From positions 1,178,001 to 1,242,000 of the forward strand of contig OY751492.1 in the NCBI GenBank assembly GCA_963565915.1: 64,000 nt of DNA. The letters are read 5' to 3'. The position numbers and the translations under genes are program-made. This document shows positions 1 through 8,808 of this stretch, one piece after another (position 1 is the stretch's first letter; every line of letters starts with the position of its first letter). The notes under the pieces are model-generated. The model was not told the DNA's origin. It searched no databases and was given only the letters and a program-made list of their open reading frames with translations. Source of the stretch: Entoloma clypeatum. Taxonomy: Eukaryota; Basidiomycota; Agaricomycetes; Agaricales; Entolomataceae.

Positions 1-696
1 AAACGTGGCAACGCACCACCGAGGGACACTTGGGGCAGGGGGAGTTTTCTCCAGCGGGACATGCGAATAGGCCCTGAGGACATGGCAATGCCTGCTGAGG
101 GATGCACGGCAATGTACCGTTGAGGGACTCGTGGGGCGGGGGGGACTTGTCTTGGGTTTGGCATGACATTTGGTATCTCTTTTCATTTTCGTAGCCTTGT
201 AGAATTTGCTTTCAAATGGAAATGATTTTTGATACTACCACTTTCGTGTGTTACAAGTGAATCTGATGAATGAGCCAATATTATGGCAATTCATAGCATT
301 GAAGAAACACAGTCTGTAGTGATACATAGTCATGAGAGGTTGCTCTGTAGCACTACAGAGTGATGGCAGCTTGCTACAGAGTGCTACAGAGTGATGGCAG
401 GTTGCTACAGAGCGCTCTCAAATCATAACCCTTCGTTACAGTGCTATGGAGCTCCAGAGCACTCTGGACACTCCCCAGCATCTCCAGATTTTGCTGATGT
501 TCACCTCATTCCGACAACTGGTGCAGTCCTCATACAAGCGAGGCATGAGCGAGGAAGAGGACATTGTCTTTGGGCAAACAAGGGTGACATGTAACACACT
601 CCTTCCTCTTCCGTCCATCACAGTCACCCGCCAGCACTCACCTTAGAGAGTGCCGTTTTTTCTTTTCTTTTCAAAATACCCTTCGGACCTTCTAAC
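1..696. other. Non-coding left flank with short direct repeats
   Basis: I see no convincing gene here. Positions 1-150 contain loosely repeated G-rich segments (variants of gaggga and ggcaatg). Positions 322-412 contain near-identical repeats built on gctacagagtgatggcag. The region just before 697 is pyrimidine-rich and could be the leader of the DIRS-type element that follows, but I could not place that element's terminal repeat. Confidence 0.4.
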
Positions 697-1542
697 ATGG
701 ACCACGAACCCTCTTTAAATGAGAAGCCTGATCACACAGCTCCGGCGTACCAGACCCTTCGCGATGTTCTGGTTCAGACTGGAATAACCGAAGAACAAGC
801 TGTCGAGCAATTAGACGCCATTTGGTTGGTTGGTTTTCAAGCAAGACTAGACGCGTGGAATCAGAGAAGAGAGGAAGAAGAAGAGGCAGCATGAATCGCC
901 GCCCTGGCAGTCAGGACACAACAGAACGACCTGCAACAAGAGTCCGAGAACGAGTTCGGTCCCTCCAATAAGAAAAGACTGCAAATCCCAGATTTCAATG
1001 TCGACAAAATGGTCGGTGATCATAACCCAGATTGACCCTCCACCTACGCAATAACAAAGCTCAAATCAGCGGATTACATCGAATTATGGTACTTTACCCC
1101 AGAAGGCTGCAAGGGCGCTCGCATCAACCAACACTCGAACCATCCGGACACCTTTGGCATGACCAGAACCGATAACATGCTCACGCTTCAGCCACTCGCA
1201 GCAGCCAAGGCTTCCAAGAATGTCATCGCGGATGCTAACCTTTCCTGGGAAGCTTTTACCAAGGCCAAGAATCTATTTGTCACATATCTCGAACATACAC
1301 GATGGCCGGACAAACACAGGGAAATGATAGCGACATTCCTACTTGCGGTCGAAAACCACCCCCTGGCCAACCTCGAAACAGGGTCAAGGACCCTCCTGCA
1401 TTACCAGGCACAAGTAAGGCAACATTGGCATGACACCATCGCGCAAGGAAGGTGTTACAATCTCACCCTCATCAATGAGATGCTTCTCCAGTCTATTGAC
1501 CGTGAATTAGCGAGAGAAGACGTGAACCAAGGCATCAAAGAG
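697..1542 (+). pseudogene. DIRS-1 ORF1, first exon (Gag-like), two in-frame TGA stops
   Basis: This is the first coding block of a tyrosine-recombinase (DIRS-order) retroelement. One frame runs from ATG 697 to 1542, broken by TGA at 892-894 and 1033-1035. Translation resumes in the same frame after each stop, and both fit CGA (Arg) to TGA. The protein starts MDHEPSLNEKPDHT, has an acidic EEEEE stretch near residue 60, and ends in a helical, Trp-rich part. In fungal DIRS-like elements such an ORF precedes the zinc-finger ORF and the RT, so a Gag-like nucleoprotein role is inferred from position. A GT donor follows GAG at 1540-1542 in phase 0, so this block probably splices to 2243. Confidence 0.6.
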
Positions 1543-2242
1543 GTGCGCTGACTCCCCAAAACTCTTTCACACACATAACTCACAAGCCTTTACCCCTCCC
1601 CCCCCCTCCTCCTTTTTTGTTCCCTCCCACAGTTCCATCCCAAATCACACATATCACGGTCACAATGCATTCCCAATGACTCAACAATGGCATGTACCGC
1701 TCGGACCTCAATGCACATCCCAACTCTCCAACGCACTCCGTGGATCTACATCCTAATGGTGGGCGCATGCCACGGTCATATATCCTAATTGTTGACCCAT
1801 GTTGTGGTCTCACATACTTTCCCCAGCGAACACCATGGACTACCTATCCCAATGCTTCGGTGCGCACCATGGGCCCTCATCCCAACCTTCGGCTCATGCC
1901 GCGGATTTCACATCCAAATTATTTCGGCGCACGCTGCGACCACACGTCCACATCCCAATCACACCACGGACTCATGTCCCGGATCTCTCATACATCGAAA
2001 CCGCTCATTTTCCGCACAATGTATGGTCCTCTACATATATCACCTTGTACTATCTCCACCTCATAACATACATACATTCCCTTCTCTCTCCCTTTCCTCA
2101 TCCCCCCCTCCCCTCTTCCCTCCCCCCCCCCCCCCTTCTCTCTCTCGATACAATGTATCTTATTATGTTAATGACATACATATGTGTATCTCGAATCTAC
2201 AATATTTCCTTACATCACGCGTGGTAACTAATCAACTCACAG
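1543..2242 (+). other. Candidate 700-nt intron of DIRS-1 ORF1, with tandem repeats
   Basis: The segment begins gtgcgc and ends actcacag. It has a plausible branch site (ctaat, near 2228) and a pyrimidine tract upstream, with C- and T-rich runs at 1590-1625 and 2095-2150. Removing it joins codon GAG at 1542 to ATG at 2243 without changing frame. Its interior (about 1690-2000) holds degenerate tandem units of roughly 55-65 bp sharing cacgg, catccc and tcggcgca motifs. At 700 nt it is far longer than a typical basidiomycete intron. It could instead be an untranslated spacer between two separately translated ORFs. Confidence 0.5.
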
Positions 2243-2737
2243 ATGACGAGAGTGACCAAGGCAGCGAGACTCGCCTCAGAACAGCACAGAGCCCGGTCTC
2301 TGTACCGAAATCCCTTGCACAGGGGAACAGCTTCCCAAAACCCCAGAACGTCCAGATCAAGGTCACCCGCTGGGAGAGGAACTAAAGATGCGAGCTCAGC
2401 TACATGTGGACGCAAGTATTCATTCTCTCCTAACAAGCAGCGGTCTTTTCGGAAAGGCGCAGGCTCCTCGGGACTTGCAGTCTGCGCCCTTTGCCTTGGA
2501 TCCCATCCGCATGTGGTGCACAAGTGCAACACGGAAAAAACCTGGAAAGGGGAAGCCACATATGCGAGGAGAGGAGAGCAGGGACAGCTACTCAACAAGG
2601 ATGGTTTCTCCCTATGTCGCAACTGGCAGCAACCAGCAGGTTGCTCGGAATCCAGCTCCAAGCACCTCCACAAGTGCTCAGGGTGCGGAAGCTCATCACA
2701 CAGCACTCAAAAATGTCCTCGAGCACAGAAGGACTAA
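2243..2737 (+). pseudogene. DIRS-1 ORF1, second exon: zinc-finger Gag-like protein
   Basis: An open frame of 164 codons. The N-terminal 80 residues are basic and Ser/Arg-rich. Cys/His clusters follow: CALCLGSHPHVVHKC near residue 82, and a second group ending CSGCGSSSHSTQKC near residue 144. Paired clusters of this type occur in the nucleic-acid-binding ORF of fungal DIRS-like elements. The frame ends at TAA (2735-2737). The RT begins at once in another frame, so a frameshift, reinitiation or decay separates them. This block is intact, but the element as a whole is dead. Confidence 0.6.
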
Positions 2738-3563
2738 TGCCCTCAGCCCTTACCACGTGCAAGTGTGGGGCATGGCCCTGGAGGAAACTGGCTTGGCGAG
2801 CAGGTACCCGCGGGTGGAACATCAGATTCGTTTCGGTTTCGACGCAGGGATTCCCATCATTCACAGAACCTTCACCTCTTGCAATGACAGTTCTATTTAT
2901 ATATATAAAGAAGCTTATCAAGACATTACCAAACGAGAATTTGAGTCTGGACGATATGTCAGACCCTTCTCAGAACGGGAACTTGAGGATGTCATGGGCC
3001 CATTCCAGTCATCACCTGTCTCACTTATACCCAAATCTGGTAAACCCAGCAAATTTAGAGCGATTCATAATTTTTCCTTCCCATATCAACCTCAACATAC
3101 AACTCAATTAATTCACACATCAACACAAATCTCTTCCCATGCACATGGGGAACCTTCGGAACGGTCGCCTTCACTATATGGAACCTCCCTGAAGGCTCAC
3201 AGGCTTCCATCAGAGACATCGCGGAAGCATATAGAACCATCCCCATCCAGCCTAATCAATGGCCAGGCCTGGTCGTACGTTTACAAGGAGAAGACTCCTT
3301 CACACTCAACACCAGTAACAACTTTGGACTCACCTCAGCCGGTGGGATTTTCGGCCATCTTCAGGACGCCGCCTGCAACATCTTCAGAGCACGAGGCATG
3401 GGACCAGTCTCGAAGTGGGTCGACAATCACATCTTCTTCAGAATACAGGTGGAGCATCAGGAAGGATATAACAAAAGGAGGCGAGAGTGGGCCGAGACGA
3501 TCGAGAACAACGGAGGCAGACTGCACAAGTGCAGCTGGATTTGGTATGATGGTGGAAGGATGC
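2738..3563 (+). pseudogene. DIRS-1 reverse transcriptase, N-terminal half
   Basis: It opens with the PYHVQVWGMALEETGL segment typical of DIRS-like RTs, then GPFQSSPVSLIPKSGKPSKF (finger region) and, after a frame change near 3095-3115, the palm segment FGLTSAGGIFGHLQDA and KWVDNHIFFR. The last should carry the catalytic pair as VDD; here the second Asp reads Asn (VDN). The frame runs to GGRM and stops at the Ty3-A1 LTR at 3564. The missing C-terminal part starts PDGRW on the minus strand at 41301, and the two halves join in frame at gatgc. Confidence 0.75.
3559..3563 (+). repeat. Target-site half gatgc (partner gcatc at 41298-41302)
   Basis: Five bases directly before the A1 LTR. Their reverse complement, gcatc, directly precedes the A2 LTR at 41298-41302, 37.7 kb away. 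Neither copy has matching repeats on its own two sides. Collapsing gatgc to one copy joins the two DIRS-1 halves in frame. This is the signature of a 5-bp duplication later separated by inversion. Confidence 0.8.
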
Positions 3564-3933
3564 TGTTATGCGTAACAAACCGTTCCAAGGTTCGGGCAGA
3601 GTATGCAGGAAGATGGAAAGGCGAAGAGCAATGTGATTGCTAAATCTAAGGAATGTAGCTATGGTACATGAGGTTTATATAGTACTGACTATGAGCGGTA
3701 GCGAATGAGTCAGTAACTGCGGAAGGCAGTGCGCATGAGTAAGGCGACTGCAGAAGGCTATGCACTAATGAGTAAGCTGACTGCGGAATGAGTCAGACAG
3801 CTGCGGAAAGCGAGTCAGCGTGGGAGCGAAGTATACTAAAGGGAATAAAGTATAATACGATATGTGTAAGCGGGGGCCGATGAGTAAAAGTGAAAAGGTA
3901 AGCGTATACATCCGTAGTCGTTAGTCCGTAACA
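3564..3933 (-). repeat. 3' LTR of Ty3-A1
   Basis: About 370 bp, tgttatgcg to ccgtaaca as read on the + strand. It contains tandem gact-gcgg-aagg type repeats (rich in actgcgg) and a TATA-like ctatataaacc on the minus strand. The adjacent 3934-3950 reads as a polypurine tract (ttgaggaggggaaca) on the minus strand, fixing this as the 3' LTR. Confidence 0.9.
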
Positions 3934-3970
3934 TGTTCCCCTCCTCAAGGTCTGTGTCCTCACAGACTAC

Positions 3971-4339
3971 CTACTCCCATCCATCGTTGCCATTTGGATC
4001 GGCCCAGGCAGGGTCAACTCGGTTACCCCAATCCTTTATCAGTTCATCGTTTACCGCCGTGGCAAACTCTAAACCTCGAACGGCGAGGCGAAGGCGTCGA
4101 TTCTCGACAGCAAGGGTGTTGGTATAGTTTTTGAGGATGAGTTTCTCCTCAGCGGTGGGGGTGGTTGGTAAATCGGAGAGGGTATGAAGGCGGATGTGCA
4201 TCTGCCGGTGGAGGATGTCGGCGACGGAGGTTTCGAGCGCATGGATCTGGTCGCGCATGGAGAGTGCTTCGCCGATGAGGGTGGTGATGGTGGGGTTGAT
4301 ATCGGAAGCATCGGTGGAGGCGGCGGTGATGTTGGACAT
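3971..4339 (-). CDS. Unknown 122-aa ORF between pol and the 3' LTR of Ty3-A1
   Basis: An intact frame of 122 codons starting MSNITAAST, about 125 bp downstream of the chromodomain stop and 37 bp before the LTR. It has no recognisable domain, membrane segment or signal peptide. Its composition suggests mostly helical structure, with Leu/Ala/Glu-rich stretches near residues 25-60 and 65-95 that could form a coiled coil. Copy A2 holds the same ORF (45450-45818) with only about three amino-acid differences, while the rest of pol is wrecked in both. The position matches that of accessory or env-like ORFs in other LTR elements, but nothing here supports an envelope function. Confidence 0.6.
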   Translation of the reverse strand: MSNITAASTDASDINPTITTLIGEALSMRDQIHALETSVADILHRQMHIRLHTLSDLPTTPTAEEKLILKNYTNTLAVENRRLRLAVRGLEFATAVNDELIKDWGNRVDPAWADPNGNDGWE

Positions 4340-4462
4340 GGTGCGGAGGATGTTGGAGAGATAGAGGAAGAATGGAGTAGCTATATTGAAGACGGAGCGG
4401 AGAACTCGGTGGGTTTTTGACTGATGAGGTCGATGTTGTTGGCTGATTTCAACGGGTGTCTT

Positions 4463-5143
4463 TTATCGTGGACGCGACGGGTTCTGCCGATGGAAATCAC
4501 GGATCAAATCTTGAGCGTTCTGAACATTAGCTCGCGGTTCCCATGTGTTCTCTTCTGGGCCATATCCTTCCCACTGGACAAGGTACTGGATTTTTCCGCG
4601 GAACTTTCGAGAGTCCAGGATCGTAGACACATGGTACTCTTCTCGTCCTTCGATGATGATCGGATCAGGGGCTGGTTTCTTTTTCTGGATGGCGCTGCGG
4701 TTGACGTTCTTTTCCAGGATGTATTTCCCAGTTTCTTCGCCAAGGTTTGACAGCTTCAAGAGCTCTTCGAATTCGTCCAAGAATTCGTCGATGGTGCGTT
4801 TCTCCTGTTTCAGGACTTCGAGTCTCGCCTTGGCCGCTGCCGACTTGTTGGCAATAGAGAATCGCGTAGCGATGTCGTCGTCTGAGAACCCTAACCAGGT
4901 GATGTTCTCGCCATCGGTGGCAAGGTCGTCTAACTTGTTGCTGGCCCAGTGTTTACCGGACCCTTCCATCATGCGGGATAACACCGCAAGAATCTTCTGG
5001 TCGTCGGACAGGCCCTTCTGGAACCTGATGTATAATTTGGTGGCTTTCCACCACTCGTCGAAGGTGTGTCTGTCTTTGAACATCCCAGGATCTTTGATGA
5101 TCTTGGATGTATCCATTGTTTGTATTGTCGGTGCTTCTGCCAT
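4463..5143 (-). CDS. Gag-chromodomain fusion ORF of Ty3-A1
   Basis: An uninterrupted 226-codon frame made by an internal deletion. Residues 1 to about 137 are the N-terminal Gag/capsid-like part (MAEAPTIQTMDTSKII, then FDEWWKATKLYIRFQ and FLDEFEELLKLSNLGEETG). After ILEKNVNR the frame jumps to the integrase tail (KKKPAPDPIIIEGREE) and a chromodomain with the aromatic-rich core YLVQWEGYGPEENTWEP. The deletion removed the zinc knuckles, protease, RT, RNase H and integrase core but kept the frame. Chromodomains bind methylated histone H3 and direct chromovirus integration. A capsid-chromodomain protein could in principle act in trans or interfere with relatives, but this is inference. It may be only a decaying remnant. 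Confidence 0.75.
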   Translation of the reverse strand: MAEAPTIQTMDTSKIIKDPGMFKDRHTFDEWWKATKLYIRFQKGLSDDQKILAVLSRMMEGSGKHWASNKLDDLATDGENITWLGFSDDDIATRFSIANKSAAAKARLEVLKQEKRTIDEFLDEFEELLKLSNLGEETGKYILEKNVNRSAIQKKKPAPDPIIIEGREEYHVSTILDSRKFRGKIQYLVQWEGYGPEENTWEPRANVQNAQDLIRDFHRQNPSRPR

Positions 5144-5145
5144 GT

Positions 5146-5730
5146 CTAGAACCTGCGGAGTAGGAGAGGTGTCGGATTGTTGGGATGAAGATGGGGTTCG
5201 GGATATAGGTAGGGGTTGAAAATCAGTCCCTGTTCTAGGTGTCTGTTCGGTATCTGACTGCGCGGAGTCAAAAGTAAATTCGTCAGGGGACTCGTCGGCG
5301 GAATCGGTGGCAAAACGTTCGGGGTATTTCCTCTGTAGATCTCTAAGGAATCTCTGTTCCTGCGCGTCTGTTGGTCGCGAGAAGGGGTCAAGTCTCTCGT
5401 TTCGTGCCCAACGGTTGTACTCGGTTTGTTGTTCTTCGATGGTGAAGTGGGCGTAGATCTGCTGCTTCGAGTAGGACGTGATGATGTGGCTCTGGGACGT
5501 CTCGATGTGAGCGTCCTAATCAATCTTCTGATAACGGTTGTCTGGACACTGATAAACTCTCTGATCTCTGTGATCCGACCTGTCTGAGGTCCTTCTTGAA
5601 CGCGAAAGCTTTCGAGTTCGTTCTGTCGGGCGTTGTAACACGCGATCTGGTGTTGCCGAGCAAGATGGATGCTCTCTGCTATCTCGCCGTGGGGGCGATG
5701 CTCGTCGTTGTCTAGTTCTTCGTCAAGCAC
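5146..5730 (-). pseudogene. Gag leader ORF of Ty3-A1 (frame-broken N-terminal part)
   Basis: The open frame begins at an internal Met (5730); the related start in A2 lies about 105 bp further upstream. The first 100 residues are charged and helical. Later residues are Ser/Thr/Pro/Arg-rich and look like the wrong frame: another frame over the same DNA reads into the MAEAP Gag block without a break, apart from a TAG near 5510. A2 shows the same arrangement, so the break predates both copies, or the region is a spliced or frameshifted leader. Confidence 0.45.
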
Positions 5731-5920
5731 CTGCTGTAGGATGCGACGGATCTCCGATTCGATGTACTGCTGGATAAGCGTAAAATCGATACTGTCTCGA
5801 GGACTTAGCTCCTCCTGTTGGGCTTCTGGCGTGCTGAATGGGTTACTGGTGAAGTCTTCAAAGAAGCGCGACGTCTTGACTCGTCTGGTAGTTGCTCTCT
5901 TCGCTCTGGGCGAACCTAAC

Positions 5921-5934
5921 GAGATTTAGCAACT
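5921..5934 (-). promoter_or_regulatory. Primer-binding site of Ty3-A1, self-complementary to its own LTR
   Basis: On the minus strand this reads agttgctaaatctc directly after the 5' LTR. The 11 bases ttgctaaatct are the exact complement of agatttagcaa inside the same LTR, just downstream of the TATA box. This predicts Tf1-like self-priming rather than tRNA priming. Confidence 0.65.
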
Positions 5935-6303
5935 TGTTATGCATAACAAACCGTTCCAAGGTTCGGGCAGAGTATGCAGGAAGATGGAAAGGCGAAGAGC
6001 AATGTGATTGCTAAATCTAAGGAATGTAGCTATGGTACATGAGGTTTATATAGTACTGACTATGAGCGGTAGCGAATGAGTCAGTAACTGCGGAAGGCAG
6101 TGCGCATGAGTAAGGCGACTGCAGAAGGCTATGCACTAATGAGTAAGCTGACTGCGGAATGAGTCAGACAGCTGCGGAAAGCGAGTCAGCGTGGGAGCGA
6201 AGTATACTAAAGGGAATAAAGTATAATACGATATGTGTAAGCAGGGCCGATGAGTAAAAGTGAAAAGGTAAGCGTATACGTCCGTAGTCGTTAGTCCGTA
6301 ACA
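5935..6303 (-). repeat. 5' LTR of Ty3-A1
   Basis: 369 bp, nearly identical to the 3' LTR (for example gcggggg vs gcaggg, and tacatcc vs tacgtcc), which suggests a fairly recent insertion. The right flank tgaac (6304-6308) is complementary to gttca at 46226-46230, next to A2. Confidence 0.9.
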
Positions 6304-6587
6304 TGAACCAAGGATTGGAACAATACCTCTGGCTGTTTGTCAACAAGCAGCAGGACAACTGGGATGAATGGCTTCCGATGGAGGAGTTCTCATACAATAA
6401 TCATATCCACGCATCCACATGCCAAACCCCCTTCTATATTGACACTGGACGTCACCCACACATGGGCTTTGAGCCCTGACAGAGACCATTGGAGATCGAG
6501 GCCATTGAGGATTTCAGCAAGCAGATGAAGTCTGCATTGGAGGAAGCACAAGCAGCTTTGGGAAAGGCCAAAGATGACAGTGTTGGA
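6304..6587 (+). pseudogene. Ty3-C integrase, C-terminal part (displaced)
   Basis: The + strand frame starts at tgaac and reads NQGLEQYLWLFVNKQQDNWDEW, then FSYNNHIHASTCQTPFYIDTGRHPHMGFEP, the part of a Ty3 integrase that follows the DDE glutamate. A TGA after GFEP sits where relatives have Arg. The preceding part (ending DGQTEHVN) is on the minus strand at 46226-46606. The two join in frame through gttca/tgaac. The reading frame continues with ALEEAQAALGKAKDD until the MITE at 6588. Confidence 0.75.
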
Positions 6588-7077
6588 TAGTGTTTGGAAG
6601 TCCAGTCCAGTCCGGCTTTTTGCCCAAAAATTCAAGAACCTAGAACCAAGACTGGTTGAGTGGTTTCTCCAAAAAACCTGAAACCAGGACTGGACTGGTC
6701 AAAGACTGGTGAACCAGTCTTTCCTCTCTCAAAAAAGTAAACCAGGACTGGTTTGAACTGGTTATTTTCCAATTTATTGAAACTGTTTCAAAATATCATT
6801 TATAACACATTTCAAAATGTTTTATAGAAGCTTTGATGAACAAAGTCTATGTGAACCTATATGAACCTGTATGAACCTATGACCAGTTGACATTTTTTGA
6901 GTCTCAAATCAAGACTGGTGTTGAACCAGTCTTCTTTTTTTCCAAAATTTGAAGAACCTGAGACTGGTCAATCCTCAAAAATCTGAAACTTGAGACTGCA
7001 GTCCAGTCTCTCACCAGTATTTACCAGTCTGGTTCTGGTCCAGTTCTAGGTCTTTGAGACTGGACTTCAAAACACTA
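6588..7077. mobile_element. hAT-type MITE M1 (490 bp)
   Basis: Termini are tagtgtttggaagtccagtc and, at the other end, gactggacttcaaaacacta, an inverted repeat of about 20 bp. The 8-bp duplication gtgttgga flanks it at 6580-6587 and 7078-7085. The interior is AT-rich and dense in ccagtct/agactgg words, with no coding capacity. Eight-bp duplications and TAGTG termini fit non-autonomous hAT elements. At least seven more copies lie in the window. Confidence 0.9.
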
Positions 7078-7085
7078 GTGTTGGA

Positions 7086-7590
7086 CATCTACTCTGACCT
7101 TCCAACCAGGCGACAAAGTCTTTCTGGATTCCTCCAACCTCAAAACCACCTGACCAACCAAAAGGCTGGCTCATAGATATGTAGGCCCATTTCCAGTTGT
7201 CTGACCCATCAGATCACATGCATATGGACTTAAACACCCACCTTCCATGTCTTGTGTTCACCCTGTATTCCACATTGTAAAATTGTTGCTGGCTCCAGAA
7301 GACCCCTTCCGAGGAGATGTCCAAATCCCTCTGCCTCCGACAGCAGTCAGAGAAGAAATGGAATACAAACTTGAATCAATTTTGGACAGTCGGCTTCAAT
7401 GAGGCAAGCTGCAGTTCCTAGTCCAGTGGAAGGGGTACGGCTACGAGGAAAACTCATGGGAGACGGAGGAGGATGTCCACACTCCGCGCCTGGTCTGGGA
7501 ATTTTACTGCTGACAACCGGGGGCTCCGCATTGAATCACTGCAACTGCCTTCGAATCCTGTACCTTCCACCTTGCGCGTTGAGACACCGC
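7086..7590 (+). pseudogene. Ty3-C integrase tail and chromodomain
   Basis: After the MITE the frame resumes with FQPGDKVFLDSSNLKTT, then HPVFHIVKLLLAPEDPF, and a chromodomain core LQFLVQWKGYGYEENSWE. In-frame TGA codons occur before the chromodomain (SRLQ-stop-GKLQ) and near its end. Most lie where Arg is expected. The end lies about 15 bp before a polypurine tract (ttagagggggggtaa, 7594-7608), so this is the genuine 3' end of the Ty3-C pol gene. Confidence 0.75.
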
Positions 7591-7608
7591 GCCTTAGAGG
7601 GGGGGTAA

Positions 7609-7897
7609 TGTAAGGGCAACCATCCAATTTCCTTAGTCCGACATCTCCGACTCTTCTCCGATGCCTCCAACCCTCCGACTGCTGTGGTACATCTATTATT
7701 TATATTACTATACTTTATGTTTCCTTTCTTTTCCATCTCTCTTTCAACACCTCCGACCTCCAACAACCTCCGAACGTACTCCGTGTCAGAGTGCACGTTG
7801 GAGTGATGATTTACACCACCACATGCACACTTCCATTTTACATATTCCATTCCCATCCCTACTCCTGATCTTTGTCGTATTTCAACATTCCTCTCCT
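7609..7897 (+). repeat. Ty3-C 3' LTR, truncated
   Basis: Starts tgtaagggcaacc directly after the polypurine tract. It is rich in ctccga words, like the solo LTR at 24598-25362. It is cut off at 7897 by Ty3-A LTR sequence. The opposite end of the Ty3-C LTR, seen at 54350, reads tgtaagggcg on the + strand, consistent with short terminal inverted repeats. Confidence 0.65.
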
Positions 7898-8115
7898 ACT
7901 GCGGAAGGCAGTGCGCATGAGTAAGGCGACTGCGGAAGGCTATGCACTAATGAGTAAGCTGACTGCGGAATGAGTCAGACAGCTGCGGAAAGCGAGTCAG
8001 CACGGGAGCGAAGTATACTAAAGGGAATAAAGTATAATACGATATGTGTAAGTGGGGGCCGATGAGTAAAAGTGAAAAGGTAAGTGTATACGTCCGTAGT
8101 CGTTAGTCCGTAACA
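7898..8115 (-). repeat. Partial Ty3-A LTR joined to the pol linker
   Basis: Homologous to the last 215 bp of the LTR as read on the + strand (actgcggaaggcagtgcg to gtccgtaaca). It begins abruptly after the Ty3-C LTR and ends next to the protease-RT linker rather than a polypurine tract. This means either a deletion or a separate LTR insertion. Confidence 0.7.
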
Positions 8116-8767
8116 GTTCAACATATGAGGGTCGTTTGGTTGTGGGAGGTGGTGTGGGAGTGACAGCTTCCAAGATAGGGTCTCCAGGCTTCCATTTCTG
8201 ATCCGACTTTTTGGGTGCATCTTTGTCGCGCACCTCAACCATGCGAACTCGGTGTTTGCGACCATTAAGGTTAACCCTGAAATCCGAGTGTTTGGTTCAA
8301 CATGTTGTTGGGCACCGGTTAAATGTTACCGCGCCGGTTGTCCAATTGATTGTGGGGTTGTGGTGTACCAACCAGTCATGTCCCAAGAGCATGTCCGTTC
8401 TCCCAATGTCCAGTACCATTGCTTCCATGGTTTCCTGATGTGCTCCCAAATCCAGTTTGACTTCGGCAAGTTGGCTCGCTTTCTGTTGTCGATTTGGTGA
8501 TCCATCCGCATTTAGAATTGCTATGGGTGGTATTCCTCGCGTGGGGAGGTTCTGTTCACGTACTATTCTGGGATGGATGCATGTGCGTTCACATCCGCTG
8601 TCAACCTCAGGTCGGATAACCTTTGGTCCTCGTCGTGTTTTGAGCTGAGCTAACAGCCTGATTTCTCGTCTTTTCGGCGGGTTATCTCCCTTCACAGTCT
8701 TAGTCGACGCAGCGGCTCGCTTGGCAGGGATGACATAGGTTCTATTGTCTGCAGTCATACAAGGCAA
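8116..8767 (-). pseudogene. Ty3-A3 aspartic protease and linker
   Basis: The retropepsin-like domain carries VDSGCERTCIHPRIV (active-site DSG) near residue 55 of the open frame, and ends with LLGHDWLVHHNPTINW, the C-terminal glycine-rich segment of Ty3 proteases. The open frame stops at 8297. After the TGA the same frame continues with RKHRVRMVEVRDKDAPKK and is cut by the LTR at 8115. This is the only Ty3-A protease in the window; A1 and A2 both lack it. Confidence 0.75.
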
Positions 8768-8808
8768 GCAAGTCCGTTTAATAGATAAGGGTCGCGACTT
8801 AGCGTCGT

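Larger units (their letters stand above)
3564..6303 (-). mobile_element. Ty3/gypsy chromovirus copy A1, internally deleted
   Basis: The 2,740-bp element has LTRs at 3564-3933 and 5935-6303 that start tgtta and end taaca. On the minus strand the order is 5' LTR, primer site (5921-5934), Gag leader, Gag-chromodomain fusion, 122-codon ORF, purine tract, 3' LTR. Protease, RT, RNase H and nearly all integrase are missing, so it cannot move alone. Flanks are gatgc (left) and tgaac (right), which do not match each other but match the flanks of copy A2 after inversion. Confidence 0.9.

Noticed and set aside
1692..2385. Overlapping + strand ORFs of 124-198 aa
   Set aside because: They lie in the proposed intron and its tandem repeats. 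Composition is low-complexity Ser/Pro/His with no domain.
8111..8120. gttca next to the A3 LTR as a third half of the A1/A2 target duplication
   Set aside because: Here the LTR adjoins Ty3-A's own linker sequence, not Ty3-C. Five bases can match by chance.
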